A stretch of DNA of 64,000 nucleotides from Roseibium marinum (GTDB lineage: Bacteria; Pseudomonadota; Alphaproteobacteria; Rhizobiales; Stappiaceae). Below, in pieces: positions 26,177-35,022 of the stretch; within the stretch, counting starts at the first letter, position 1; each line of letters starts with the position of its first letter. Where the stretch lies: the NCBI RefSeq assembly GCF_002906165.1, contig NZ_PPCN01000001.1:248001-312000 (forward strand). Direction: 5' to 3'. The notes below the pieces were generated by a model. The model was not told the DNA's origin. It ran no database searches and saw only the letters and a program-made list of their open reading frames with translations. A program made the position numbers and the translations under genes.

Positions 26177-27886
26177 CTACTTCCGTCCGGCGAGTTCCGC
26201 CGCCTCTGCAACGTCAAGCAGGGACAGGGTTTCCATCAGGTTTGCCCGCAGCTTCAACGCATCGGCGTCCGGCAGCATCTGTTTCGCGTTCTTGTGGCCA
26301 AGGCTCTGCCAGGACAGTCTGGCAAGGGCGATGGCGAGCTCCGGCTCCCAATGCGCAAGGTCTCTTTCCACCGCAATGGCGCGCAAGGAGCCGAGCAGCG
26401 CGAACAGGGGGTGAACCAGGTCGAACCGCAGGCAGAATTCGCCGATCTTGAGCTGCGCCTTGAACCAGTCGCGGCCGGCACCGCACCCCGACACGTGGTT
26501 CTTGAGCACCGTAAGTCCGTCGGCGGGTTTTCCCGCAAGCGCCTGCTGGACGGCGGCCGAAAAGGCCTTGTCGAGGTCCGATCCTGAGGGAACCGATCCT
26601 CCGCCTCCGCCTGCCTGGACTTCCCGCGCCACCCACTCCCGCGTCTCCATGCTGGCGAAAGCCGTGCCGTCGCTGAAGGTCAGGCCCGCGATATCCGGCA
26701 CGCGCCGCAGAAAGGCGGACAGCTCGCTGACGACCAGCAGGCGGGCGGCCTCGTAGGCTGGCCCTGCCCCGGTCATGGCTTCGGCCAGAAAAAATTGCGT
26801 ATCCAGCCAGAAGGGAGACGTGACAAACGCGGATTCCGCCGAATTGATCAGACCTTCCGTGTTCCCCGCCGATTTAAGCGCGGCGATTTCGGCGATCTTG
26901 TTTTTCTGAGGCGGCGGCAGCGCGGTTTTGCCGTTCTGGTGCGGGGGCGGACCCTCAACCGTACCCCAGAGGGCGAAGCGGGCGGCGTGATAGCCCCTGG
27001 CGTCGGTAAGAGCCTCGCGCCGGAGGGTTGATGCGGCTTTGGTGGCAGCATTGAAAACACTCTGGATCGCGGCACTGGCGTTCGACGTATCGACCTCGAT
27101 AGGCGCAACGGACGTCACCGGCGCGGGGGCCGGAGGCGCCGGGGTGGCTGCTGCGGGGGCGGCCGCCGCAGGTTGAGGCGTCTCGACCGCCGCACTTTGT
27201 GCCGATCCGTCCGCCGCTGCCTGATCGGCCTGTGCCGATGCCTCTTCTGCCGGAGGCGGGGGCGCCGCCGCTGCCGCTGCCGCTTCCGCCGCCTTCCTGA
27301 CTTCTTCCAGGGTGGCCTTGGCATCCCTTGCATAGGGGCGGAGCGCGCGTACCAGCGGACCGAGCGCAACCTGGGATTTGGTCATCTTCTGTTCAAGGCT
27401 GTTGTCCAGTTCGAGCAGGGCTTCGTGCGCGACATGGACTTCGGCGTTTGCCTTGCCGTCCGGCTTCTTCGCCTCGACCATCGGCGCCAGTTTTTCGGCG
27501 AGCCAATCGAAAGCGCCCGCCCTGCCGCGCTCCCGCCGGACGGGCGGGATCATCGTTTCCCAGTGAGCGCCGGTCATGTCGCGCAAAATGACGAGCCCCA
27601 CCGCCAGACCCCGGTAGCCTTCCTCGACGAAGAGCCCGAAAGCCAGCCGGGTGGCCAGCACCAGATCCTTCGACGACGATTGCAGCACCTTGACGGTGTC
27701 GTCGTTCAGCTGCTTCCACCTCACCGCGTTCGGGCCGCCGGTTTCCATCTTGCGGAATTCGCTTTCCAGGGACTCGAATTCAGCGCTTTCGCGAAAATCT
27801 TCCTGCGTTTCCGGATTTTCGAGCGCGGCAAGACCCACGCCGATTCTGGGATCTTCAAGTGTCGCCAAGGGATCTTCACCGGCCAT
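26177..27886 (-). CDS. tssA: T6SS tail assembly protein TssA (VasJ-type C-terminus)
   Basis: The product is about 569 residues from ATG 27886, which has a GGAG site 9 bases upstream. The ImpA N-terminal domain shows EDPRIGVGLAALENPE near the start and FDWLAEKLAPMVEAKKPDGKA later. A long alanine/proline-rich linker (about 240-320) leads to a helical C-terminal domain resembling VasJ (RDWFKAQLKIGEFCL). It is the first gene of the minus-strand T6SS run and diverges from the STAS gene at 28073. The upstream frame runs further, but without a better start. Confidence 0.9.
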   Translation of the reverse strand: MAGEDPLATLEDPRIGVGLAALENPETQEDFRESAEFESLESEFRKMETGGPNAVRWKQLNDDTVKVLQSSSKDLVLATRLAFGLFVEEGYRGLAVGLVILRDMTGAHWETMIPPVRRERGRAGAFDWLAEKLAPMVEAKKPDGKANAEVHVAHEALLELDNSLEQKMTKSQVALGPLVRALRPYARDAKATLEEVRKAAEAAAAAAAPPPPAEEASAQADQAAADGSAQSAAVETPQPAAAAPAAATPAPPAPAPVTSVAPIEVDTSNASAAIQSVFNAATKAASTLRREALTDARGYHAARFALWGTVEGPPPHQNGKTALPPPQKNKIAEIAALKSAGNTEGLINSAESAFVTSPFWLDTQFFLAEAMTGAGPAYEAARLLVVSELSAFLRRVPDIAGLTFSDGTAFASMETREWVAREVQAGGGGGSVPSGSDLDKAFSAAVQQALAGKPADGLTVLKNHVSGCGAGRDWFKAQLKIGEFCLRFDLVHPLFALLGSLRAIAVERDLAHWEPELAIALARLSWQSLGHKNAKQMLPDADALKLRANLMETLSLLDVAEAAELAGRK

Positions 27887-28072
27887 GAGGGCACTCCGGG
27901 TCGTTGAGATGCGGGAAACGGCGGTCGAAAACTGTGCCGATTCCCAATCTCGTAACGGCTTGCGTGTGACACCTTTATAAAACTTACAAGATTCAGGCCG
28001 AGATTGCGGTGATGCGCATCGGCGCAGCGCTTGAAGACGGATGCCTCCGGTCCGTCGGTTTAGGGATTGGCA

Positions 28073-28438
28073 ATGACAGCAGATACGTCTGAAATCACGA
28101 TCGAACACCGGACAGAAGAAGGATTTGCCGTCGTATCTCCCGCGGGCAAACTGGACACGCTCAGCGCCAGGACCTTCGAGGCCTATCTCAAGAGCCTTGT
28201 GGAGCAAAAGTCCGGGACGCTGCTGATCGATATGGAAAAGGTCGATTATGTGACCAGTTTCGGGCTGCGGTCGCTGCTCATAATCGCCAAGCTGCTGGCG
28301 CCGTCCGGGGACAAGCTGGTCCTGTTCCAGGTCAACCCGTCCGTATACGAGGTCCTGAAAATATCCGGCTTCCTGAAGATCCTGAAAGTGGCAGATACCC
28401 TGGCCGAAGCCGGGGAAATGGCCGGCCGGACCGGATAA
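28073..28438 (+). CDS. STAS-domain anti-sigma-factor antagonist-like protein
   Basis: The 121-residue single STAS domain is of the SpoIIAA/RsbV type: FAVVSPAGKLDTLSART, TLLIDMEKVDYVTSFGLRSLLI. In classical members the Ser just before the glycine (SSG) is phosphorylated by an RsbW-like kinase. Here the equivalent position reads TSFG, so that serine is a Phe and the usual Asp is a Thr; the preceding Ser remains. ATG 28073 follows AGGGA. It diverges from tssA and precedes the ATPase gene, interrupted by a MITE-like element. Confidence 0.85.
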   Translation: MTADTSEITIEHRTEEGFAVVSPAGKLDTLSARTFEAYLKSLVEQKSGTLLIDMEKVDYVTSFGLRSLLIIAKLLAPSGDKLVLFQVNPSVYEVLKISGFLKILKVADTLAEAGEMAGRTG

Positions 28439-28473
28439 GGGACGGGCTTTTCAAAAAATCCAGACCGGCAGGG

Positions 28474-28740
28474 CTAGAGCACTTTAAAAGAATACGGAGT
28501 CGCTTGATGGGATTTTATCAGCCTATATCCAAGACGCGGATCGCAGCGCGATGCGGGGCATCGGGCAAGATCCGCAGCGCCGGAGATGGGCTGATAAAAT
28601 CCACCGAAGGTTCGTTTTTCACGCCGGCCGGACAGCGTTGCGGTCAGCTTGTGGCCAGAAAGGCCACGGTTCTGAGCGCGCCTTGCCGGCAGACCCGAAA
28701 AACGGGTCAAGCGGCTCCGTATTCTTTTAAAGTGCTCTAG
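28474..28740. mobile_element. MITE-like element with 32-bp terminal inverted repeats
   Basis: The ends 28474-28505 and 28709-28740 are inverted repeats with 31 of 32 bases matching, starting CTAGAGCACTTTAAAAG. An inner inverted pair GGATTTTATCAGCC (28510-28523) / GGCTGATAAAATCC (28589-28602) lies inside. Two open frames, one per strand, end in the same seven residues (PYSFKVL) because the ends mirror each other; they are not genes. No transposase is encoded. The right end stops one base before the ATG of the ATPase gene, so the element supplies its entire leader. Confidence 0.8.
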
Positions 28741-28741
28741 T

Positions 28742-29170
28742 ATGGCTGCGGATGTCGAAACGGTAATTGTTCGAAACGATATTGCGGAACTTCCCGCGGT
28801 CTATGCCGCCCTGGAAGCCTTTGCCGGAACAGTCGGGCTGACCGACGCAGTCCGGCGCACGCTGCTTCTCGTCGTCGAGGAACTGTTCAGCAACACGGTG
28901 TCCTATGGCTATCCCGACGGCGGCAAGGACGAGATCGAAGTCTCGGCGGCGCTCGGACCGGACCATGTCGAACTGACACTGGCGGACAGGGCCTTGCCAT
29001 TCGACAGCAGCGCCCCGCCGGCGGGGCCGGCTGAAGTTGACGACCTTGACGCGATGGGGATCGGCGGCCTCGGCCTGTTCCTGGTTCACCAGTTCGCCGA
29101 TACGGTCGTCACCGAAAGGACCGGCGGGGTCAACCGGACACGGGTGTTGCTGCCGACCCGTCCCGATTGA
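28742..29170 (+). CDS. RsbW-like serine kinase / anti-sigma ATPase
   Basis: The 142-residue GHKL ATPase domain has the N box (LLVVEELFSNTVSYGYP) and a GIGGLGLFLVHQFAD G-box, as in RsbW/SpoIIAB kinases that bind a partner and phosphorylate STAS antagonists. Its likely partner is the STAS protein just upstream. The MITE ends one base before the start codon and I see no ribosome binding site, so translation may be weak or leaderless. The 3' end faces the phosphatase gene, with a 1-bp gap. Confidence 0.85.
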   Translation: MAADVETVIVRNDIAELPAVYAALEAFAGTVGLTDAVRRTLLLVVEELFSNTVSYGYPDGGKDEIEVSAALGPDHVELTLADRALPFDSSAPPAGPAEVDDLDAMGIGGLGLFLVHQFADTVVTERTGGVNRTRVLLPTRPD

Positions 29171-29171
29171 C

Positions 29172-30098
29172 CTAAAACGAAAATTCCACCATGGAAAAAT
29201 CATCCGGCAGCGGAGCGGTGTGGTTGAAGGCGGCAAGCCAGTCATAGATGGCTCGCGGGACGGCGCCGTTCACCGCCCGGACTTTTTCCGCAAGCCGGTC
29301 CCATGTGAGCGTCGCCCCGGTTTCGTCCTCGATCTCGTAGGTGCCGTCGCTGATGACCAGCAGCCGGTCTCCCGGCTGTATCTGGAAACTCCCGCCATCA
29401 AACGGCATGTCCGCGAGCGCGCCGATGACCATTCCGTCCGGCGTACCGAGGCCGGTCACCTCCTCGCCGTCCGGTGTGCGTCTCAGGTGTATCGCCGCGG
29501 GATGACCGCCCGAGGCGTAAAAAAGCCTTCCCGTGGAGCGTTGAAAGACGCCGTACCAGATGGTGAAGAACATGTTGTTCTGCCGGTCCATCGGAAAGGC
29601 ATTGTTGAGTTTCGCCAGAACATCCGGCGGATCGCGAAAATCGGTGGCGGCCAGCGCATTGGTCCGCAGCACGTTGATGATGGCGACGGACAACAGGGCA
29701 GCGCCGACCCCGTGACCGCACACGTCGATGAGATAGATCGCGAAATGATCCTCATCCAGGTCGTGATAGCCGAACGAATCGCCACCCAGTTCGGTTGACG
29801 GCACGAGCAGCCAGTCCGCCCGCGGCCCGGCGGATCTTTTGTCCGGCAGGATGGAATGCAGGTAGTTTCCGGCGTCGCGCAGCTCCGCTTCCAGGCGTTC
29901 CTGGGTTCTGGTGAGCAGGATATTGTATTCGGCCAGCTGATCCTCGACAGCTTCTCCGTGCTCTATCGTCGCCTCGTAGAGCAGTTGCAGGTCTTCATGG
30001 TCGGCCCGGAGCTCTTCAAGGTCCCGTCGCAATTGGCGGACCTCCTCCTGCGGATCGGTCGAACGGCAGACGGCGCTGGAAGAATTTTTGCTGGTCAT
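29172..30098 (-). CDS. SpoIIE-type PP2C phosphatase with coiled coil (RsbU-like)
   Basis: The 308-residue protein has a coiled coil at about residues 18-80 followed by a PP2C/SpoIIE domain: LGGDSFGYHDLDEDH, LIDVCGHGVGAALLS, FYASGGHPAAIHL and VISDGTYEIED. It should dephosphorylate a phospho-STAS protein, the arm opposing the ATPase encoded convergently. No membrane segment or response-regulator domain is present, so the coiled coil may take the input. Its start faces the 30365 gene across an AT-rich divergent region. Confidence 0.87.
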   Translation of the reverse strand: MTSKNSSSAVCRSTDPQEEVRQLRRDLEELRADHEDLQLLYEATIEHGEAVEDQLAEYNILLTRTQERLEAELRDAGNYLHSILPDKRSAGPRADWLLVPSTELGGDSFGYHDLDEDHFAIYLIDVCGHGVGAALLSVAIINVLRTNALAATDFRDPPDVLAKLNNAFPMDRQNNMFFTIWYGVFQRSTGRLFYASGGHPAAIHLRRTPDGEEVTGLGTPDGMVIGALADMPFDGGSFQIQPGDRLLVISDGTYEIEDETGATLTWDRLAEKVRAVNGAVPRAIYDWLAAFNHTAPLPDDFSMVEFSF

Positions 30099-30364
30099 GG
30101 TCCACTCATGATGCCCTTGGTTGCCTGGCCCGGCCCCGGGCGCAAGGAGGCAAGTCGAAGATTAAGCTCGGCTCTTTTGCCGATAATGAAGGAAATCGAC
30201 GTGAGCGTTTGCTGTTGATAAATCCTTGGCAATGAGCGACACCGTATTGTTAAATACATGAATTACCGATGACACGAATGATAACGGCGTAATTTCCAGG
30301 TTCATTGTAAAACCGCATCCCACTGCACAGGGGTGCAATGGATTACGCCAACGGGGGAATAGAA

Positions 30365-30886
30365 ATGCCTGCAACTTCTGAAGGCTCATTGCCGCGGCCG
30401 GATTTGCCGCAGATGCTTCAGATGGATTTGGATATCGGGGATTTTTGCTCAAACTGGGCACATTGCGATCTTCTCTCGGCATATCTGGCCCGGATGGTCA
30501 GCCACAACCGGCTTGATTCCCTCCTGTTTTCAAATCTCTACTCGTCCGCCCTGAACGAATTGCTGGAAACCGTCTTCAGGGTTCACGGCAAGTCCGGCAA
30601 GCTGGAATGCTCGGTTCGGCGGCGGGACGGCCTGGACCGGATCGAACTGGTTTTTCCGGCGGACGAAGAGACCTTCCGGGTTTACCGGGAAGCGATCGAA
30701 AAACTGTCCGGCGGCAATGCGGAAAAGCTGTATCTGGAGGCGTTGTTCACCGAGGACGAACCGGATGCGAGCCTCGGACTTCTGGAACTCGGCGTCGACT
30801 ACGGCGCCAGGCTCTCCATCGACCGGACCGCGGACGGCCGGATGTGTTTGGTTGCCGAACTCGCGCTTGAGGACGAAAAAGAATGA
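30365..30886 (+). CDS. SiaB/slr1658-like protein with degenerate N box
   Basis: The product is about 173 residues; GGGGGAAT sits seven bases before ATG 30365, and an ATG at 30338 is an alternative. It aligns along its length with the protein at 34446-34991 (shared pattern NE-[IL]-LE, a later GLG-I/S-LGLL stretch and D-Y-x-A-[KR]-L). In the paralogue the ATPase N box reads NEILENAIKF; here it reads NELLETVFRV, losing the Asn that normally binds metal. It may therefore be a non-catalytic binding partner. It overlaps the STAS-methyltransferase gene by 4 bp. Confidence 0.65.
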   Translation: MPATSEGSLPRPDLPQMLQMDLDIGDFCSNWAHCDLLSAYLARMVSHNRLDSLLFSNLYSSALNELLETVFRVHGKSGKLECSVRRRDGLDRIELVFPADEETFRVYREAIEKLSGGNAEKLYLEALFTEDEPDASLGLLELGVDYGARLSIDRTADGRMCLVAELALEDEKE

Positions 30887-32061
30887 TTGCGGAAAAAACC
30901 ACCCAGGCGTTTCAGTGGACCTATAACGAAAACGATCAGGAGTTCGCCCTGCACGGCAGCCTTCGCCCGCAGAACGCGGAAGAGCTGAGCGGCTGCATTT
31001 CAGAGCTCGAGCATTCGGTCGCCAATGTGAGCGGCAAGTTCTACGTGAATGTCCGCCGTCTGGTACGGATGAACAATGTCGCCTTCCAGGCCTTCGCCTG
31101 CAAGATCCTGGATCTGGTGCACGGCCGCAGCGATCTGAATGTCCACGTGACCACGTCGAGTGTGGTTGGCTGGGCGACCCGGAAATTCGCGGTTCTCGAA
31201 ACCATGTCAGACAAGATCACGGTCAGCGAATACGACAGCGAGTTCTACCCCGGGCAGTCCTTTGTCGAGGACAGCGAGTTCATCCACGTTCTGCGCACCC
31301 AGACGAAACTGACGTGGCATCATGAAAAGGACCTGCTGCGCAAGCACGGCCTGAAGCCGGGTATGCAGGTTGCCGACATCTGCTGCGGGATCGGAGATTT
31401 CGCGGTCCTGATGCAGAAGGAATTCAGCCCGGACCGGCTGGTCGCACTGGATCATTCCAAATCGAGCCTCGACTACGCGCGCCAGGTCGCGGCGGATTTC
31501 GGCATCAAGGGGATCGACTATGTTTTCGGCGATGCCGCCGACATGCTGCTGGAGGACGATCAGTTCGATTTCGTGACCTGCAGGCATTCCCTCCAGGTGT
31601 TCGACCGGCCCGAGCTGATCCTCAAGGAACTGTTCCGCATCTGCAAGCCGGGCGGCCGCGTCTACGTCAGCAACGAGAAGAATTCCCACTGCCTGGGCGA
31701 ACCGCGCGGCGAGTCGATCCAGTGGACCTATAACGAGGTCGCCAAACTCTGGCACCATTTCGACATGGATATCGAAATCGGGCCGAAAAGCCGGCGCCTG
31801 ATGCTTGAAGGCGGGTTCGAGGACGTGACCATCGGATCCTTCATGGTCACCAGCACGGATGGTGACCCGCAGGGCTTCGCCGATGTCATTGCATCGTGGA
31901 AAAACCTCTTCGCCGGCAAGATGGCAAGCGAACGCGGTGACGACGCGGCCTTCGTCGAACGCTTCGCCAAGGGGTTCGACGACCACATATTCGCGGCGCT
32001 TCACCCCAAAGGTTATGCCGGCTGGCCGATCTGGGTGGCCTCGGGGCGTAAACCACTATGA
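30883..32061 (+). CDS. STAS-like domain fused to a SAM methyltransferase
   Basis: Residues about 1-115 look like an slr1659-type STAS domain: FALHGSLRPQNAEELSGCI, a KFYVNVRRLVRMNNVAFQAF strand-helix in the place of the usual LDL...SSGIN segment, then a VVGWATRKFAVLETM stretch. Residues about 140-392 are a class I methyltransferase with motif I VADICCGIGDFAV near 165, LVALDHSKSSLDYAR, DQFDFVTCRHSLQVF and a KPGGRVYVSNEK post-motif. The protein overlaps its upstream and downstream neighbours by 4 bp each. The substrate is unknown. Such a fusion would let a phosphorylation-driven partner switch gate a methylation reaction. Confidence 0.75.
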   Translation: MIAEKTTQAFQWTYNENDQEFALHGSLRPQNAEELSGCISELEHSVANVSGKFYVNVRRLVRMNNVAFQAFACKILDLVHGRSDLNVHVTTSSVVGWATRKFAVLETMSDKITVSEYDSEFYPGQSFVEDSEFIHVLRTQTKLTWHHEKDLLRKHGLKPGMQVADICCGIGDFAVLMQKEFSPDRLVALDHSKSSLDYARQVAADFGIKGIDYVFGDAADMLLEDDQFDFVTCRHSLQVFDRPELILKELFRICKPGGRVYVSNEKNSHCLGEPRGESIQWTYNEVAKLWHHFDMDIEIGPKSRRLMLEGGFEDVTIGSFMVTSTDGDPQGFADVIASWKNLFAGKMASERGDDAAFVERFAKGFDDHIFAALHPKGYAGWPIWVASGRKPL

Positions 32062-34442
32062 CAACACCGGCAACCACTTCACCGAACGAAAGGCAGATCG
32101 GCCGCTTTTCGCTGCGCAGCTTCCGCGCCAAATTCATGCTGGTCGTGGGCGCCGCCGTGCTGTTCGACCTTGCGCTCGCGGGCGGGATCGGCATCTGGAA
32201 CGTCCAGCGGCTTTCCAGGGACGCCACGCAGCAGGTCGGTGACGGTCTCACCACCGCGACCGAGGAATATCTCCAGACCTATATCGACACGACGGCGTTC
32301 CGGGCCGATCTGCTGATCGAGCGGGTGCACTCGGAGCTCGCGACGCTCGCCACCACCATGCAGACGCTGATCGATCATCCTGAAATCCAGGACGCGGTCG
32401 GCGATACCGTTGCCGGCAGCCCGGAATTTTCCTCGCCCCTGGCCTATGACGCCAAGGGAGGCTGGGCCCAGAACGGGGCCGGTGTGCCCTCGGCCGTCAG
32501 CGTCTGGGGGTATCTGCTCGACGAAAACAGGCAACCGGTGCCGAAAGCCGCCGAGGAGCTGAAAAAGAGTGCCTTCCTCAGCCTCGTCGGACCTTCGATG
32601 ATGGCAACGGGCGCGCCGAAGCTGCAGATCTATTATGTCGGCCCGAAAGACGCCTCGATCATGCGGGCGACACCCTATTCCGAACAGGCGCAGACATTCG
32701 ATCTGCTCTATCCGGGGCATAACGAAGGCCCGAATTTCTGGGATTTCTTTTTCCCCGGCGTCTACGAGGGTTGGCAGGGCTGGATCGACGACCCGTCCTC
32801 GAAACCGGTCGACTCCAACATCGTCACCACGGCGCCCTATGTCGACGCGATCACCGGTGAACTGATCGTCAGTTTCTTTCATCCGCTGTGGAGCGGCGAC
32901 CGCAAGGAACTGGCCGGCATGGTGGCGGTCGACATCACCCTTGAACAGCTCACATCGCTGGTTGAGAGCCTTGAAATTTCCGAGACCGGATTCGGGTTCC
33001 TGGCCATGTCCGACGGCAATGTTGTGGCGACCAACAGCATAGGCGAGGAAACGCTGGGCCTCGTCTCCACCGATGTCAGCGGCCAGGGCGTTACCGGGGT
33101 CAACCGGAACCTGAAGGAAAGCAGCCAGGGCGCGATCGCCTCGCTTGAGCTCAATGCCACCCATGACACGGTCATCGAACATATCTTCCTCGATCAGGGC
33201 GGCGAGGAAGTGCCCTATCTCCTCGTGCTCAAGCAGCTCAATCCCACCAATCTGTGGGATGGCGCGGGCATCACCAGTGAGACGATGACCCTCGGGTTCG
33301 TCGTCTCGGAGCGGGAGATCTACCAGTCCCTGATCGACGCGACCGACAATATCTCCGCGGCGACAGCACGCATTTTGAACTACCAGATCATCGCGTTCTT
33401 CTTCAGTATCGTCGTGGTCTTCCTGGCTGTCTATGCGATCTCGGGCCGTATCACCAAGGGCCTGTCACGCCTGGCCGATGCCGCAAGGGCCCTGCAGAAC
33501 AAGGACTATTCCGTCCGGGTTGAAATCCCCACGCGCGACGAGGTGGCGGCCGTCGGACTGGCGTTCAACCGCATGGCGGAAGAGATCAGCTATCACACCG
33601 AAAACCTGGAGAATCTGGTCGAGGAACGCACCAGGAAGCTTGAAACCGCCAACAGCGAGATCGTTGCGCTCAATGCGCGCCTGAAGTCCGAAAACAGCAG
33701 GCTGGGCGCGGAACTCGACGTTGCCAGGCGTATTCAGGAAATGGTGCTTCCGCGCCGCAGCGAGCTGGAGGTCATCCCGCAGATCGAGATCGCCGCCTTC
33801 ATGGAACCGGCGGACGAGGTCGGCGGAGACTATTACGACGTCCTGTTCGACGGCGAGCACATCAAGGTCGGCATCGGCGACGTGACCGGGCACGGCCTGG
33901 AAAGCGGCGTCCTGATGCTGATGGTCCAGTCGGTCGCCCTGGCGCTGCAGGAAAAGGGTGACAGGGATCCAGTCGCCTTCCTCGATGTCCTGAACCGGGC
34001 GGTCTACAAAAACATCACCAGAACCCGCTCCGACAAGCACCTGACACTGGCCTTTGTCGATTACTTCGAGGGCAAGGTGACATTGTCGGGCCAGCACGAA
34101 GAGGTTCTGATCATCCGCGCGAACGGCGAGACGGAACGCATCGACACGATCGATCTCGGCTTCCCTGTGGGGCTTGAAGAGGACATCTCGCCCTTCGTGG
34201 CCACGCTGGTCATGCCCTTCGGCCCGGAGGACATTCTCATCCTGCACACGGACGGCATCACCGAGGCGGAAAACGAAAAGGGCGAGATGTTCGGCATCGA
34301 TCGGCTCAGCGAGAGTGCACACGAAAACCGGCTGAAATCCGCAAAGGGTATTGCGGAAGCGGTCATAACTGATGTCAAGTCGCATATCGGCGGATACAAA
34401 GTATTCGATGACATCACGCTTGTCGTTCTGAAGCATAGGTAG
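32058..34442 (+). CDS. Membrane receptor phosphatase: Cache-HAMP-PP2C (SiaA-like)
   Basis: The 794-residue protein has a membrane segment at about 26-47, a large periplasmic Cache-type sensor (about 50-430), a second membrane segment (IIAFFFSIVVVFLAVYAI, about 443-460), a HAMP domain (about 461-515), a coiled coil and a C-terminal PP2C/SpoIIE domain. Metal-binding motifs are intact: ADEVGGDYYDV, IGDVTGHGLESG, HTDGITEAEN and DDITLVVL. The arrangement matches SiaA of Pseudomonas aeruginosa, a receptor phosphatase acting on a STAS-like or SiaC partner. The substrate here is likely the STAS protein at 35023. Confidence 0.88.
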   Translation: MTTPATTSPNERQIGRFSLRSFRAKFMLVVGAAVLFDLALAGGIGIWNVQRLSRDATQQVGDGLTTATEEYLQTYIDTTAFRADLLIERVHSELATLATTMQTLIDHPEIQDAVGDTVAGSPEFSSPLAYDAKGGWAQNGAGVPSAVSVWGYLLDENRQPVPKAAEELKKSAFLSLVGPSMMATGAPKLQIYYVGPKDASIMRATPYSEQAQTFDLLYPGHNEGPNFWDFFFPGVYEGWQGWIDDPSSKPVDSNIVTTAPYVDAITGELIVSFFHPLWSGDRKELAGMVAVDITLEQLTSLVESLEISETGFGFLAMSDGNVVATNSIGEETLGLVSTDVSGQGVTGVNRNLKESSQGAIASLELNATHDTVIEHIFLDQGGEEVPYLLVLKQLNPTNLWDGAGITSETMTLGFVVSEREIYQSLIDATDNISAATARILNYQIIAFFFSIVVVFLAVYAISGRITKGLSRLADAARALQNKDYSVRVEIPTRDEVAAVGLAFNRMAEEISYHTENLENLVEERTRKLETANSEIVALNARLKSENSRLGAELDVARRIQEMVLPRRSELEVIPQIEIAAFMEPADEVGGDYYDVLFDGEHIKVGIGDVTGHGLESGVLMLMVQSVALALQEKGDRDPVAFLDVLNRAVYKNITRTRSDKHLTLAFVDYFEGKVTLSGQHEEVLIIRANGETERIDTIDLGFPVGLEEDISPFVATLVMPFGPEDILILHTDGITEAENEKGEMFGIDRLSESAHENRLKSAKGIAEAVITDVKSHIGGYKVFDDITLVVLKHR

Positions 34443-34445
34443 GGT

Positions 34446-34991
34446 ATGGTCGAGGATTACGGAATAACGGCTGCAGTCAATGGTGCCGATGCCAAGCGCT
34501 TTGCCCTCAAATTAATGGCGGAGCCGCTGGAGCTGAGCTGGCATCACTGCGGTGTCACCTCCGATTTCATCGGTGAGTATTTCAGCCGGGCGTGTGACGG
34601 GAACGTGGATCCAGTGGACGCCCGCCATAGCATCAGCTACATGATCAACGAAATCCTGGAAAACGCCATCAAGTTCCGAAAAGGCGGCGATATCGAAATT
34701 GTCGGCAGTCTGGATGGCGGAACGTTTGAAATCCTGATCAAGAACCGGATCGATGCGCGGACAGCGGAAAGCTTTAAAGGGCACCTGACGAAACTGCTCG
34801 AACGCGAGCCCGGAGAGCTGTTGCTGGAACGCATCGAGGAAAATGCCCTTGATCCGGACTCGACCGGTTCGGGACTTGGAATCCTCACGCTCATGAGCGA
34901 TTACGAAGCCAAATTGGGCTGGTCTTTCGCGTCCGAGCATGTAACTGAAGGCGTTGAGTTGACGACTTATGCGTCTTTGCGACTTTCCTGA
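34446..34991 (+). CDS. SiaB/slr1658-like kinase
   Basis: The 181-residue protein starts 3 bp after the phosphatase stop with AGGTAGGG before the ATG. It has the helix YMINEILENAIKFR, an N-box-like sequence of GHKL kinases, and a GSGLGILTLMSDY segment in G-box position. This matches the SiaB / slr1658 superfamily as I recall it. It is the probable kinase opposing the SiaA-like phosphatase; its target is likely the STAS protein encoded next. Confidence 0.75.
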   Translation: MVEDYGITAAVNGADAKRFALKLMAEPLELSWHHCGVTSDFIGEYFSRACDGNVDPVDARHSISYMINEILENAIKFRKGGDIEIVGSLDGGTFEILIKNRIDARTAESFKGHLTKLLEREPGELLLERIEENALDPDSTGSGLGILTLMSDYEAKLGWSFASEHVTEGVELTTYASLRLS

Positions 34992-35022
34992 TCGCTGAAA
35001 TATTCCGAAGGAAGATACCAAA

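Noticed and set aside
26024-28072. Sigma-54 promoters before tssB and tssA
   Set aside because: I looked for GC-N10-CC on the plus strand (minus-strand -24/-12) in the 26024-26176 and 27887-28072 gaps and found no acceptable match.
28474-28740. Two 78-codon frames inside the MITE-like element
   Set aside because: They mirror each other because of the terminal inverted repeats (both end PYSFKVL), lack ribosome binding sites and encode nothing transposase-like.
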